From: Shewanella sp. ANA-3
GTDB lineage: Bacteria > Pseudomonadota > Gammaproteobacteria > Enterobacterales > Shewanellaceae
Length of the DNA stretch: 64,000 bases
Assembly: GCF_000203935.1 (NCBI RefSeq)
Contig: NC_008577.1
Location: 558,001-622,000 of the forward strand
Direction: 5' to 3'
The translations under genes were made by a program, and so were the position numbers. Within the stretch, counting starts at the first letter, position 1; each line of letters opens with the position of its first letter. Shown here in pieces: positions 27,602 to 37,237 of this stretch. The notes under the pieces are model-generated. The model had not been told where the DNA came from. It searched no databases and saw only the letters and a list, made by a program, of their open reading frames with translations.

Positions 27602-29995
27602 TTAGCGATTTTGCAGTCGATTGTAGTCCAGCCAACCGCTTTCAATCGGATGACTGTCGAAAAAGGCTTGGTTGAGTTTGTCACTAAAGGCCCAGAACCG
27701 CGGATCGGTACGGCGCACCGCCGCCAAATCCAATAACGCCTCGTAGTCTTTTTCGGTTTGCATGCCTTCGACCTTAGCCACGACTTTGGCTAAGTCCTGC
27801 TCCTTGATATGCCAGAAGGCTTCGGGGTAACTGCCCAAAAGCCCGCGCACTAGCGTGACATCATCCTTAGCGGGCTCGCGGTTGCTTTCCTCATTGAATA
27901 GGCTCGAAATATTCCGATGGGCACTGTTACGCACTAAGGTGAAGATTTCCGCTTTGCCTGGGGTTTGCGGCTCAATCATGATCATCGTCAGCTCGGGCAA
28001 AAGAGTCGCTTGCGTACCTTTGACTCGCCCTAGCGCCTGCAACAAAGCCTTGCTATTGGGTTGCAACTGACTGAGAGCGATTTGATAACGTTGGGGCTGA
28101 ACCTCGCCGACCTTAGCGGCCAACTTTTGGTAGAGCTCGGCCTTAAGATCGTCCGTGTAGTAGAGCACGCCTGTGGGTTGATTGAAGGTATTAATGTCCC
28201 CCGCGATAAAGGCGGTCAGCTGGGTACCTGCATCCTGATACCAATCCTTAAACTGCTTACGGCGCTCCTCTTGGGGCAACAAGGTCAAGAAGTTAGACTC
28301 GCCCTCCATGCGTAAAAAATCCATATACAGGCGAGTGAGCAGCTGGTGGCCATAGTTACCATACACATCGAAACCCGCGACCAAGAGATAGTGAATGCGC
28401 TCCAGCAGGGCATAGTCGATCACCCAAGCCGTTTTGGGGGATTCTCCCACTAACCCTTTGACCACAGTGGCATTATCGAAATGTCTAAATACCGTCAGGC
28501 TGGCATTGTCATTATTGCCGTTGCCATCCCATAGACCGTCGATGGTGAGGTGACGACCATTTTTAAACTTATGATTTAAAAACTGATTTCGCGCCCGCAT
28601 ATACTCGCCCTGTTTGGCGGCGTATTTCACCCAGGTCACGGCAAGGGCGGTACTTTCCTCCTCGGCGGGCATGCGTAGGTTCTCGATTTGGCCCTGATAG
28701 AAATCGGTAAAGTCGCTATCGTCCATATATTCTGGGGTGACAAAGTAGACCCAAAATCTATCGTTGATCACATTGAGGGCGACCTGACCACGGCAAACTG
28801 GTCCCTTGATAAAGCCCATAATGGTGTCTTGAGCGCGGGTAAGCATAAAGCGATAACGCGAGCCTGCGGGCAGCTGAATAAAGGCCTCGAAGGGATTGGC
28901 CGCCACGCTAGGTTTATAGCTAGGCAGCGAGCTGACTTGGTATTTAGCATCGATAAACCACTTCTGCCAGTTTTGCAGCACAGTGTTATTTAAGGTGTAG
29001 GGAATATGGGTTTTATCGACGATCGTGGCGCGATAGGGCTGAAAGCGGTAATACACCCGCGACACTTGCGGATCGTCGAAGGGGCGACGACTGGCAATCA
29101 GATCAATCGGTTTGCCCGGCGGCGTGCGTGAGCGCACTAACTCGAAGTAAGCCGCGGGAGCATCGGCTGCGGTTAATGACTCAAAATACAGGTGAAAGGC
29201 AAATAAGTGCTCGTAAATATAACGGGCGCTCAGTTGCGCCTTGAGGCTGTCGGCATTTAAGAACTGCTCCCAGCGGGCAATTTCTTGATTAAACTCGGCG
29301 CTGAGCGCGGGTGGCGTCGGCAACACTGCGCCCTGTTCGAGCCATTGCATCAATACCTTATGTTCCTGCTGATTGAGCGCATGCAAGCCGTAGGGCATGC
29401 CCGCAAGCGGTTGGTATTGCTCGTATTTGTCCATTTCCTCAATGCTGGCGCATTGCTGAACCCGATCGAGGCTAAAGTCGAAACTTTTATCGAGCAGTTT
29501 AGTGTCCGGTAGGGGATGGGCCTGTTTTAGCGTTAGCATCCGCGCCAGCACTGAGGCCTGAGTATTGGCCTGTGGGGTCTGGGCGCGCTCATTGAGCACG
29601 GGATAAAAACCGCGTTCGCGCCAAGCTTCAGGCGTGTGGGCATCGACAAATAACCGATTTGGTGTTGCCGCCATCAAGCGGGTGCCCTGATAGACTTTTT
29701 CCTTGTTCGCGCCCCGTTCAATCCCCTCACTGGAAGTCATTTTAAGTTGGCAGGGCGCATCGTAACAGGCATGGCAAACCACGCAGCGACCGTTGATGAT
29801 AGGTTCAACAGCCGAATGATAAGTCTTTGTTTGTGCTGTGAGTTCACTCTGGATTGGCTGATTATCGGCCCGCGTCAGCGGCGAGCTTTTACCGTAAAGA
29901 TTATCAAAATCCACTTGAGCGACGCTGGCACAACCCGTGACCGCTAACACTAGGGCCAATAGCCAACGTTTCCAGACTGCATTTATCGGATTCAT
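27602..29995 (-). CDS. cti: Fatty acid cis/trans isomerase Cti
   Basis: Periplasmic haem enzyme that converts cis to trans unsaturated fatty acids in membrane phospholipids under solvent or heat stress. The protein has 797 residues from ATG 29995, chosen because AAAGGAG lies just before it; an in-frame start at 30031 lacks that. A lipobox-like LAVTGC ends the signal, and CVVCH (residues about 71-75) is the c-type haem site typical of Cti, followed by CYDAPCQLKMTS. The rest matches Cti length and composition (RRPFDDPQVSRVYYRF, GFIKGPVCRGQVALNVI, DRFWVYFVTP). It is a single gene, divergent from the subtilase. Confidence 0.9.
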   Translation of the reverse strand: MNPINAVWKRWLLALVLAVTGCASVAQVDFDNLYGKSSPLTRADNQPIQSELTAQTKTYHSAVEPIINGRCVVCHACYDAPCQLKMTSSEGIERGANKEKVYQGTRLMAATPNRLFVDAHTPEAWRERGFYPVLNERAQTPQANTQASVLARMLTLKQAHPLPDTKLLDKSFDFSLDRVQQCASIEEMDKYEQYQPLAGMPYGLHALNQQEHKVLMQWLEQGAVLPTPPALSAEFNQEIARWEQFLNADSLKAQLSARYIYEHLFAFHLYFESLTAADAPAAYFELVRSRTPPGKPIDLIASRRPFDDPQVSRVYYRFQPYRATIVDKTHIPYTLNNTVLQNWQKWFIDAKYQVSSLPSYKPSVAANPFEAFIQLPAGSRYRFMLTRAQDTIMGFIKGPVCRGQVALNVINDRFWVYFVTPEYMDDSDFTDFYQGQIENLRMPAEEESTALAVTWVKYAAKQGEYMRARNQFLNHKFKNGRHLTIDGLWDGNGNNDNASLTVFRHFDNATVVKGLVGESPKTAWVIDYALLERIHYLLVAGFDVYGNYGHQLLTRLYMDFLRMEGESNFLTLLPQEERRKQFKDWYQDAGTQLTAFIAGDINTFNQPTGVLYYTDDLKAELYQKLAAKVGEVQPQRYQIALSQLQPNSKALLQALGRVKGTQATLLPELTMIMIEPQTPGKAEIFTLVRNSAHRNISSLFNEESNREPAKDDVTLVRGLLGSYPEAFWHIKEQDLAKVVAKVEGMQTEKDYEALLDLAAVRRTDPRFWAFSDKLNQAFFDSHPIESGWLDYNRLQNR

Positions 29996-30255
29996 ATCCA
30001 CTCCTTTGCCCGACTGATGAGCTTTATCCATGCCTAATCTGCAACACTCTAGCAGAATAGTCTGAACAAGTTGAATTTACGGCGTATTTTTATGTTTTTT
30101 CTAGAATTATCGCCGTCGCCAACAAAATCTAAAATGTTTAATTTGTGTTTTGCGCAGGTTACATAATGGTACGCATTTTTTTGCAGAGTTTTGTTATATC
30201 TAGTAGCGCACCTCTGTGCGCAAAAAAATAACTATATAATTCTGAAGGAAATGCT

Positions 30256-33200
30256 ATGAACAATCAGCAGTTCAAACGTACCGCTATCGCGAGCCTGACT
30301 GCGCTCTATGTTAGCGGTGCTTGTACGTTTGCATTGGCCGACCCCGGAATGGAGAAGGTTGCAGGGAGCAGTTTTTATACTCCCACTTTCACCGCCGAAG
30401 ATGTCTTAAAAGTGACCAATGAGCGCAAGGCTGAGTTAAGTGGTGACATTTATGTCGGCACGCCCGGACAGCTCAACCGCGTTAAAAAAGCCCGTTCCCC
30501 ACAAGAGATTTTCCAGCCTGAAGCCAATTCACAGGGCGTGCAGACCTACATAGTGCAGTTAGAGGCCGAACCTCTGGCGACCTACGAGGGTGATATCCCT
30601 GGGTTCGCAGCGACTAAGGCGCCGGTTAACCGTTCTATTATCGCTAAGGGCCGTGTCAGCGTAAACACGGCGGCGGCTCAGTCCTATAAGAGTTTCTTGT
30701 TAGGCAAACAGGACAAGTTTGTTTCGAGTGTACGTCAAGCGGGCGTTAACCTGAAAATCAACAAGCAATTCACTATTGCCAGCAACGCCTTAGTCGTTGA
30801 GATGACGCAGGAAGATGCGATTCGCATGTCGCATCAGGCTGGCGTGAAGCGTATTTCCCCTAACCGTATTTTTGAACTGCGCACCGACCGCGGCCCAGAG
30901 TTCATTGGTGCCGACCAAATGTGGCAAGGTACTGCAACGCAAGGCGGTTTGCCCGTGAAGGGTGAAGGCATGGTCGTCGGTATTATCGATACCGGTATCA
31001 ACACCGACCATGTCGCCTTTGCCGATGATGAAGAATATGCACGCTTAAACCCATACAAAGGTCAGGCGATCGGCGATTGTGGCGCCTTCCCTGAGCTGTG
31101 TAACAACAAGTTAGTGGGCCTGCATTCTTACCCTGAAATCACCGATGTGTATGCCGCCCCTGAGTTCCAAACTTCTAGTGGCGCGAAAAAGCGTATTCGC
31201 CCTGCCAACGCAGAGGACTACGCTGGCCATGGCTCTCACACGGCGAGTACCGTTGCGGGTAACACTTTAAAAGATACACCACTGCAAGGTTTTACCGGCG
31301 ATAAGGTCAGTGATGGTGTGGATGTACCTTTCACCTTCCCTCAGACCAGTGGTGTCGCCCCACGCGCGCACATTATTGCCTACCAAGTTTGCTGGCCAGG
31401 CACCAGTGGCGACCCTTATGCGGGTTGTCCTGAGTCGGCCATCTTATCGGCTTTTGAAGATGCGATTGCCGATGGTGTCGATGCGATTAACTTCTCTATC
31501 GGCGGCGCGGAGAACATGCCTTGGGGTGACCCAATGGAGCTGGCTTTCTTATCGGCCCGTGAAGCGGGTATTTCAGTGGCCGCTGCGGCGGGTAACAGCG
31601 GCGCCTATTGGACGGCTGACCACTCATCACCTTGGGTTACCACAGTCGGTGCAACCACCCATGACCGTAAGCTAAAGGCGGGTATTAAGAGCCTCACAGG
31701 CTTCGAAGGCACGGGTAAACCAACGACGGCGATTCAAGGGACTAGCTTCTCTGGCGCGATTACCGGTGAAGTGGTGTTGGCGGAGAAATATGCCGATCCT
31801 AACACCAAAGATAGCTACACGGCGGCAAGCTGTAACGTGCCTTTCCCTGCGGGCACCTTTACATCGGATCAAATCGTCGTTTGTGAGCGTGGTGATATTG
31901 CCCGTATCGAAAAAGCGAAAAACGTGGCAGCAGGCGGCGCTGGTGGCGTGATCCTGCAAAATATGAGCTCTTCAGTGGATAACCTCGAAGCGGATATGTA
32001 CGTGATCCCGGGTATCCAAGTGAAGTATGCCGATCGCCTTAAGATCCGTAACTGGGTACTGAAAAACCCAGGTACTGCGCGCGCGACCATTACCGACTTT
32101 ACTAACGAGTACAGCTTCGACGCGTCAGCGGGCAATAACCTAGCGACATTCAGCTCCCTAGGCCCAAGTAAAACCAACAACACCTTAGTGCCAGATTTAA
32201 CGGCGCCGGGTGTGGATATTTATGCGGCCAACGCCGACGATCAGCCATTTACCAATAACCCATCTGCGTCTGACTGGACCTTTATGAGCGGTACCTCAAT
32301 GGCCGCGCCGCACGTTACTGGTGCGATGACGCTATTGACCCAGTTACACCCAGATTGGACTCCTGCTGAAATCCAATCTGCACTCATGCTGACCGCAGGT
32401 CCTGTGGTATTGAATACCGGTTATGAGTTAGTTGAACCTTACTACAACTTTATGGCGGGTGCGGGTGCGATCAACGTGGCGCGCGCAGCGGATACGGGAT
32501 TAGTGATGGATGAAACCATCGACAACTACCGTAATGCCGATCCGACCAATGGCGGTGTAGTGAACTGGTTGAACTTGCCTTCTATGGTGGAAATGGAATG
32601 CGAGAAAACCTGTAGCTGGATGCGTACCGTTAAGGCGACCCGTGATGGCACTTGGACAGTCGAAGGTGTTGGTAAGGAAGAAGGTTTTGAGGTTTCTGTA
32701 TCGCCGGCGTCCTTCAGCCTGAAGGCGGGTGAATCGCAAAGCATTATTATCACTGCGAAAACGCCAAATCTTATCGAACATAAGGTGGAGCCAACAGATG
32801 CTTCGGCGCCTTGGAGCGAAGTGCTCAATAAGAATGCTTTCTTCAATGGCCAAGTGTTACTGAAAGAAATCAATGGCAGCTCACCGGATGTGCATATGCC
32901 AGTGGTAGTGGCGAGCGTTGCCGATCAGTTACCTGTCGCGCACCGTTTTGAAATCACTCGCGATCAAGGCACTGAGTCTTTGGTGGTGAACACTGATTCC
33001 TACAGCCAACTGACCCCACGTTTCTATGGCCCAGTGAAGCCAGAGATCAGCTCAAATAAATTAACCGCAGTGAGCGCGATCTTAAGCAAAGCGAACATAG
33101 ACAAGGGTTGGGATATTCGCCCTGTGGTGGTGCCTGAAGGCACTAAACGCTTCGTGGTAGAAGTTCAAAAGGCAGAGTTTGTCTCGACGCTGGAAAACTT

Positions 33201-35202
33201 GAACCCACGCTATACCGAGATGCACCCCTTTATCATGGTGGGTCTAGATAAGAACGGCAGCAATACCTTCGTACCAGAGGGCGATAACCCAACGAGTTCT
33301 GCGATTCGTGCGGAATATATCGATGAGTTAATGTGTATTTCGAGCAGTCAGTCTGAGCATAACTACTGTAGCTTTGAGAATCCAACCCCAGGTACTTACT
33401 GGGTAGCCACCGCCATGGCCTATGGTGCGGGTCAAGGCGATGTTGCTGTTGAAACTGGCTATGCCCTAGTGATGGAAAACGATGACAAGGGCTACCTGAA
33501 CATGTCAGGCCCGGCATCCCACGACGGTAATGGTAACTATGAGATTGGTCTTCACTGGAACATTCCTGAAACCAAAGCTGGCGATGTTTACTACGGTGGT
33601 TTCGACCTTGGCAATATGCCAGGTGCCGAAGGCACATTAGGCTTTACCGCGCTGGATATTCGTCGTGCCGACGATGCGGTAACTTGGTCTGTGAGCCAAG
33701 ACAAGGCCCGTAGCATGGATGTCATCGACGTTAAGCTCAACATTGCGCCTAACTTAGAGACACAGGATCGTAACTACAAGTTCGAGATGAAGCTGCCGGA
33801 AGGTATGCGTCTCGCGACGGGAACGATCAAAACCAATAACGATGATGTGACCAAAGCGATCGTTGCCGATGAGCACAACCTAACCCTGAGTGGTTTACAG
33901 TTGTCGACACGCAACGTTGGACGTGAGTACAAGGTCAGCACCAGCTTAACCGATAAGATGTGCCATACACCGCTGATCGATGAATATTCGAAAGGCGGCT
34001 ATATCGACCTGTGGGGCGAGTTCCGCATCCAGCCTAACGCAGACTGGTTTGTCGGTGACTTTAACAACGCATTCGATGTGCCTATCAATTGGCTGTTCTA
34101 CAAACAAAACGCCAAGTTTGAAGTCTACAACCAACCTAACGCGGGCTACATGCGTATGCATACCGTGGGGGCGTTGCAGTTCAACACAGGTTATTGGTAC
34201 ATGTCACAACACCGTGGCCCAGGATTCTTGAACGAAGCCTTGGCACCATTCTGGCGTGGCACTTTCACCAGCAAGTATCGTCGCGATCCTTCTGAGCCAT
34301 GGGGTTTAACCATTGCGACTCAGTATGCTGAAGACCGTCCAGATTTGGGTGATCTACTGTTCCTCGAGTTCGACAATGTTACCGACAGTAAAACGGGTGA
34401 AGAGTTTGACTTTGAAACCATTTTACGCAGCGGTATCGACGATCGTCCTGGCCAATACGAAATCATTTACGCCTATAGCAACTTAGGTGCAAATGTGGCG
34501 AAAGGCGCGGTATTTGTGGAAGGGTTTGACTCTCCATGGTCACGAACCGTAGGTCCAAAAAATGGCAACCTCTACGAAGTCTTAGGTTTCGATGACTTAG
34601 ACGAAAAACTGCAAAACGATCTGGTGGTCTGTTATGACTATGTGGGTCCTGAGCAGAGCCGTATGGAAGTCAGCTTTAAAGTAGCCGTTCAACCGGAAGC
34701 TACGGGCAAGACGCTGAATGTTGAGCTGAACTACGACCTAGAAGGCGCAGCACCTACCACGTTAGTGCATACAGTGAATGTGAATGGCAATATCAAGTTA
34801 GCGCCAATTGCTAACCAAGTCGTGGCCGAAAACACCCGTCTCGAAGGACTGAGTGTATCCTATGTGGATGCGAACAAGGTTCCGAACACGGTTGAAGTCA
34901 CGGGCGAGCACATTAGTGCCGAGATCAAAGGTAGTCAGTTTACCCTGATCCCAGAAGCGAACTTCCACGGTGACACCTTAGTCACAGTGACTGTGCGTGA
35001 TAACGAAATCAGCTCCGATGCCGCCAGCACTAGCTTTATGCTGACGGTAGAGTCTGATGGTGTTGAACCTACGCCAGTCACCCCAGTGACTCCTGAGACC
35101 CCAGAGCCAGAATCTAGCTCAGGCGGTGCCTTAGGATGGAGCTTACTCAGCTTGCTTTCTATGGCATTTATTCGCCGCGCTAAAAAAGCCACTCGTGCTT
35201 AA
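30256..35202 (+). CDS. Large secreted subtilisin-like (S8) protease with GlyGly-CTERM tail
   Basis: The protein has 1648 residues: signal peptide (to about residue 28), inhibitor-like propeptide (about 90-200), and an S8 domain with D245 (GIIDTGIN), H325 (GHGSHTAS) and S681 (GTSMAAPH). A PA-like insert (VCERGDIARIEKAKNVAAGGAGGVIL) lies inside the catalytic domain. Beyond it are beta-rich domains to about residue 1600, a Pro-rich linker and a C-terminal SSGGALGWSLLSLL helix plus basic tail. That tail is the GlyGly-CTERM sorting signal, cut by rhombosortase in organisms with type II secretion. It is expected at the cell surface or released, degrading proteins. AAGGA precedes the ATG, and a terminator follows. 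Confidence 0.92.
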   Translation: MNNQQFKRTAIASLTALYVSGACTFALADPGMEKVAGSSFYTPTFTAEDVLKVTNERKAELSGDIYVGTPGQLNRVKKARSPQEIFQPEANSQGVQTYIVQLEAEPLATYEGDIPGFAATKAPVNRSIIAKGRVSVNTAAAQSYKSFLLGKQDKFVSSVRQAGVNLKINKQFTIASNALVVEMTQEDAIRMSHQAGVKRISPNRIFELRTDRGPEFIGADQMWQGTATQGGLPVKGEGMVVGIIDTGINTDHVAFADDEEYARLNPYKGQAIGDCGAFPELCNNKLVGLHSYPEITDVYAAPEFQTSSGAKKRIRPANAEDYAGHGSHTASTVAGNTLKDTPLQGFTGDKVSDGVDVPFTFPQTSGVAPRAHIIAYQVCWPGTSGDPYAGCPESAILSAFEDAIADGVDAINFSIGGAENMPWGDPMELAFLSAREAGISVAAAAGNSGAYWTADHSSPWVTTVGATTHDRKLKAGIKSLTGFEGTGKPTTAIQGTSFSGAITGEVVLAEKYADPNTKDSYTAASCNVPFPAGTFTSDQIVVCERGDIARIEKAKNVAAGGAGGVILQNMSSSVDNLEADMYVIPGIQVKYADRLKIRNWVLKNPGTARATITDFTNEYSFDASAGNNLATFSSLGPSKTNNTLVPDLTAPGVDIYAANADDQPFTNNPSASDWTFMSGTSMAAPHVTGAMTLLTQLHPDWTPAEIQSALMLTAGPVVLNTGYELVEPYYNFMAGAGAINVARAADTGLVMDETIDNYRNADPTNGGVVNWLNLPSMVEMECEKTCSWMRTVKATRDGTWTVEGVGKEEGFEVSVSPASFSLKAGESQSIIITAKTPNLIEHKVEPTDASAPWSEVLNKNAFFNGQVLLKEINGSSPDVHMPVVVASVADQLPVAHRFEITRDQGTESLVVNTDSYSQLTPRFYGPVKPEISSNKLTAVSAILSKANIDKGWDIRPVVVPEGTKRFVVEVQKAEFVSTLENLNPRYTEMHPFIMVGLDKNGSNTFVPEGDNPTSSAIRAEYIDELMCISSSQSEHNYCSFENPTPGTYWVATAMAYGAGQGDVAVETGYALVMENDDKGYLNMSGPASHDGNGNYEIGLHWNIPETKAGDVYYGGFDLGNMPGAEGTLGFTALDIRRADDAVTWSVSQDKARSMDVIDVKLNIAPNLETQDRNYKFEMKLPEGMRLATGTIKTNNDDVTKAIVADEHNLTLSGLQLSTRNVGREYKVSTSLTDKMCHTPLIDEYSKGGYIDLWGEFRIQPNADWFVGDFNNAFDVPINWLFYKQNAKFEVYNQPNAGYMRMHTVGALQFNTGYWYMSQHRGPGFLNEALAPFWRGTFTSKYRRDPSEPWGLTIATQYAEDRPDLGDLLFLEFDNVTDSKTGEEFDFETILRSGIDDRPGQYEIIYAYSNLGANVAKGAVFVEGFDSPWSRTVGPKNGNLYEVLGFDDLDEKLQNDLVVCYDYVGPEQSRMEVSFKVAVQPEATGKTLNVELNYDLEGAAPTTLVHTVNVNGNIKLAPIANQVVAENTRLEGLSVSYVDANKVPNTVEVTGEHISAEIKGSQFTLIPEANFHGDTLVTVTVRDNEISSDAASTSFMLTVESDGVEPTPVTPVTPETPEPESSSGGALGWSLLSLLSMAFIRRAKKATRA

Positions 35203-35221
35203 TTAGCTTCATTCTCCAGTC

Positions 35222-35249
35222 AAAAAGAGGGACGCATGTCCCTCTTTTT
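35222..35249 (+). terminator. Terminator after the subtilase gene
   Basis: The 12-bp stem AAAAAGAGGGAC/GTCCCTCTTTTT has loop GCAT, 20 bases after the stop. Confidence 0.88.
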
Positions 35250-35351
35250 ATTGGGTTAATATCTTCCTGTTATTCGACCTGTTCACGGGTTAAGATGAAT
35301 GACATGCGTGAATGCTAAGCTTTATTGGGCACAAATCGATAAGGGAAGAAG

Positions 35352-35978
35352 ATGACTACAGAACGCTATTTTTACGAGCCGAACAAGGGACATGGACTAT
35401 CGCACGACCCCTTAAATGCGATTGTCGCCCCTAGACCCATAGGCTGGATCTCCTCGCGCAGTGCCCTGGGGCAACGCAATCTCGCGCCTTATAGTTTTTT
35501 CAATTGTTTCAACTACAAACCACCGATCATTGGCTTTGCCAGCACGGGCTGGAAGGACAGTGTCGCCAATATCGTCGACAGCGGCGAGTTCGTCTGGAAC
35601 CTCACCACCCGCAGCCTTGCCGAGAAAATGAATCAAACATCCGCCATGCTGCCCCGCGGGGAGGACGAGTTTGCCTTTGCCGGACTCACCCCCAAGGCGG
35701 GTACTATCGTCCAAGCCGAACTGGTGGCCGAAAGTCCGGTAAACTTTGAATGTAAGCTGTCTCAATGTATTCAATTAACTGCCGCCAATGGGGACAAGAT
35801 TGATACTTGGCTCGTCTTAGGTGAAGTCGTTGCCGTGCATATCGCCAAGCATTTGCTCAATAGTGAAGGTGTGTATCAAACGGCCCTCGCCGAACCCGTG
35901 CTGCGCGCTGGCGGCCCATCCGCCTACTATGGGATCTCCGAAGATCTGCGTTTCGATCTACATAGACCACAAGTGTAG
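35352..35978 (+). CDS. Flavin reductase-like FMN-binding protein (DIM6/NTAB family)
   Basis: The protein has 208 residues and is cytosolic. The N-terminus LNAIVAPRPIGWISS and the following APYSFFNCFNYKPPIIGFAST are the FMN-binding signature of the flavin reductase-like split-barrel family. A C-terminal segment GEVVAVHI is also typical. Members reduce flavin or act as flavoprotein oxidoreductases of unknown substrate. The ATG is behind AAGGGAAGAAG. It is the last core gene before the AT-rich insert, and its 3' end lies about 80 bases from the left repeat. Confidence 0.82.
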   Translation: MTTERYFYEPNKGHGLSHDPLNAIVAPRPIGWISSRSALGQRNLAPYSFFNCFNYKPPIIGFASTGWKDSVANIVDSGEFVWNLTTRSLAEKMNQTSAMLPRGEDEFAFAGLTPKAGTIVQAELVAESPVNFECKLSQCIQLTAANGDKIDTWLVLGEVVAVHIAKHLLNSEGVYQTALAEPVLRAGGPSAYYGISEDLRFDLHRPQV

Positions 35979-36055
35979 GTGGTGGTACTCAAACTTCGTT
36001 TGAGTTTTTGACTTATTAGTTTTGGTATCTCATGGCAGAGCAATTCATGATTTAA

Positions 36056-36165
36056 GCTTTTTTAAAAGAAAAATCAAAGTCGTGGGGCTTCACCCCACAC
36101 CCGACCAAGGAGGACTGCTCGTCCTATCCTCCTTGGATGCTCCATGACGCCCCTAACGGAGTTGA
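36056..36165 (+). repeat. Left copy of the inverted hairpin-rich repeat
   Basis: Homologous in inverted orientation to 38155-38270. Shared landmarks in order: AAAGTCGTGGG, a small hairpin (GTGGGG/CCCCAC, 36082-36098), CACCCGACCAAG, a larger hairpin (CCAAGGAGGA/TCCTCCTTGG, 36105-36136), then CGCCCCTA and GAGTT. Loops and stems differ between copies while pairing is kept, so structure appears to be conserved. Similar unrelated-to-gene sequence continues to about 36350, with further short inverted repeats such as CGCCAT/ATGGCG. It probably belongs to a dispersed Shewanella repeat family, which is inference. Confidence 0.75.
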
Positions 36166-36653
36166 AAACCCCTTGTGCTCATTGCCAAATTTGCTATCGC
36201 TTCCGAAGGATGCGTCCCTGCACCTGCGAAAGCTAGTTCGCCATCCATGGCGAGACTCACGCAATTTGCCTATTCCCCCTGCGGCAACTCCGAGGGGAGG
36301 GTGAACTTCTGTGGGAGCGGTGTCGGCGGTTAATCCCAAAAGAGTCATTCCGATCCTATTTTTTAAGCAAGAAGGATGTATTCCGTAAATGTTGAATCAG
36401 TTTATTAGCTTGATAGCTTATAAAATAGGTTTTTAAGCTATTGTAATCATATTCGTGATAAGTTTACTTCCCAGGTCATATTCACTTAATATAACTTGAA
36501 TCTGGATTAAAAGTGAATTATGTTCTTCTTTAAATTTGTAGAACTTTGAGCTTTCGTGAGACTAAACTTTAAATTCTTAGTAATTAGCTAATTCTATGTT
36601 TTAGTTATAGTTTCAGGTCTTACTGTCTGAATTGTAGATTAAGGTCAATAATA
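36166..36653. other. Gene-free flank of the AT-rich cassette
   Basis: 36166-36350 has normal base composition and looks like a continuation of the left repeat. The only reading frame there, on the minus strand, has no recognisable domain. From about 36360 the sequence turns sharply AT-rich, with frequent TTTAA and TAGCTTATAA-type tracts, and probably holds the promoter of the three-gene cassette. No RNA gene or integrase site was recognised. Confidence 0.5.
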
Positions 36654-37061
36654 ATGAATGATGAAATACGAATAAAGTGGTTGATGTACACAGTTTGTAT
36701 TGGATTACTTCCAATTTCATTAAGGCTACTTCTGATTCGTTTAGGTTTGAATATCCCATACTTTAGTATAAATGATTTTATAGCTTTTGGTTTTGTCTTA
36801 CATATATCAATACTAAACGAAATTGAGCATGTAATAGAACAAAAAGTATGGAAAACCATGCAGAATGGAATTTCGATAGTTGCAATATTTGTATACGGTG
36901 CATTTTCATGCGCTTTAATGCTACGTGAAAGTGGAAATACTGAGTTTGATTTGGATGCTTTTAAGAGTACAGCTATGATAGCTGCAGTAGTATCATTTGT
37001 TATTAGCTTGAGTGTTTTCTATCGGCCTAATAAAATAGCAGGAGTCATTCCATGCTCATAG
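36654..37061 (+). CDS. Small multi-pass membrane protein, first gene of AT-rich cassette
   Basis: Unrecognised protein of 135 residues. About four hydrophobic segments (near residues 10-30, 38-52, 72-92 and 105-125) make it an inner-membrane protein, with an acidic stretch (NEIEHVIEQ) between segments two and three. Codon use is strongly AT-biased compared with all neighbours. It ends inside the start of the next gene (ATGCTCATAG, 10-base overlap), so translation is coupled. No function can be assigned. Its place beside a second membrane protein and a cytosolic protein suggests a membrane-tethered three-part system. Confidence 0.65.
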   Translation: MNDEIRIKWLMYTVCIGLLPISLRLLLIRLGLNIPYFSINDFIAFGFVLHISILNEIEHVIEQKVWKTMQNGISIVAIFVYGAFSCALMLRESGNTEFDLDAFKSTAMIAAVVSFVISLSVFYRPNKIAGVIPCS

Positions 37062-37237
37062 AGTTTGTTGTTTATACTTCAAGTACAATATTCATTATTT
37101 TAGGATTGATAGTGGCAATTTGGTCATTTATTGATACGCATCGTATTCGCTCGCGTGAAAAGTTTAAAAATGAGAGTAAAGCGAAACTGGATGCAGCAAA
37201 TGAACGATATAGACATAAGAAAAGGATTGGTCGATGA
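37052..37237 (+). CDS. Single-span small membrane protein, second gene of AT-rich cassette
   Basis: The protein has 61 residues: one hydrophobic helix (about residues 4-26, VVYTSSTIFIILGLIVAIW) and a strongly basic, helical cytosolic tail (HRIRSREKFKNESKAKLDA... RYRHKKRIGR). Both ends overlap neighbours, the start with the upstream stop and the stop with the downstream ATG (ATGA). That overlap is the main support for it being real. The basic tail could bind the third protein, nucleic acid or lipid headgroups. The family is unknown. Confidence 0.6.
   Translation: MLIEFVVYTSSTIFIILGLIVAIWSFIDTHRIRSREKFKNESKAKLDAANERYRHKKRIGR

Noticed and set aside
36124..36348. Minus-strand reading frame of 74 codons in the left repeat
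   Set aside because: It lies in repeat DNA, includes a hairpin arm, has no ribosome site and no recognisable domain.
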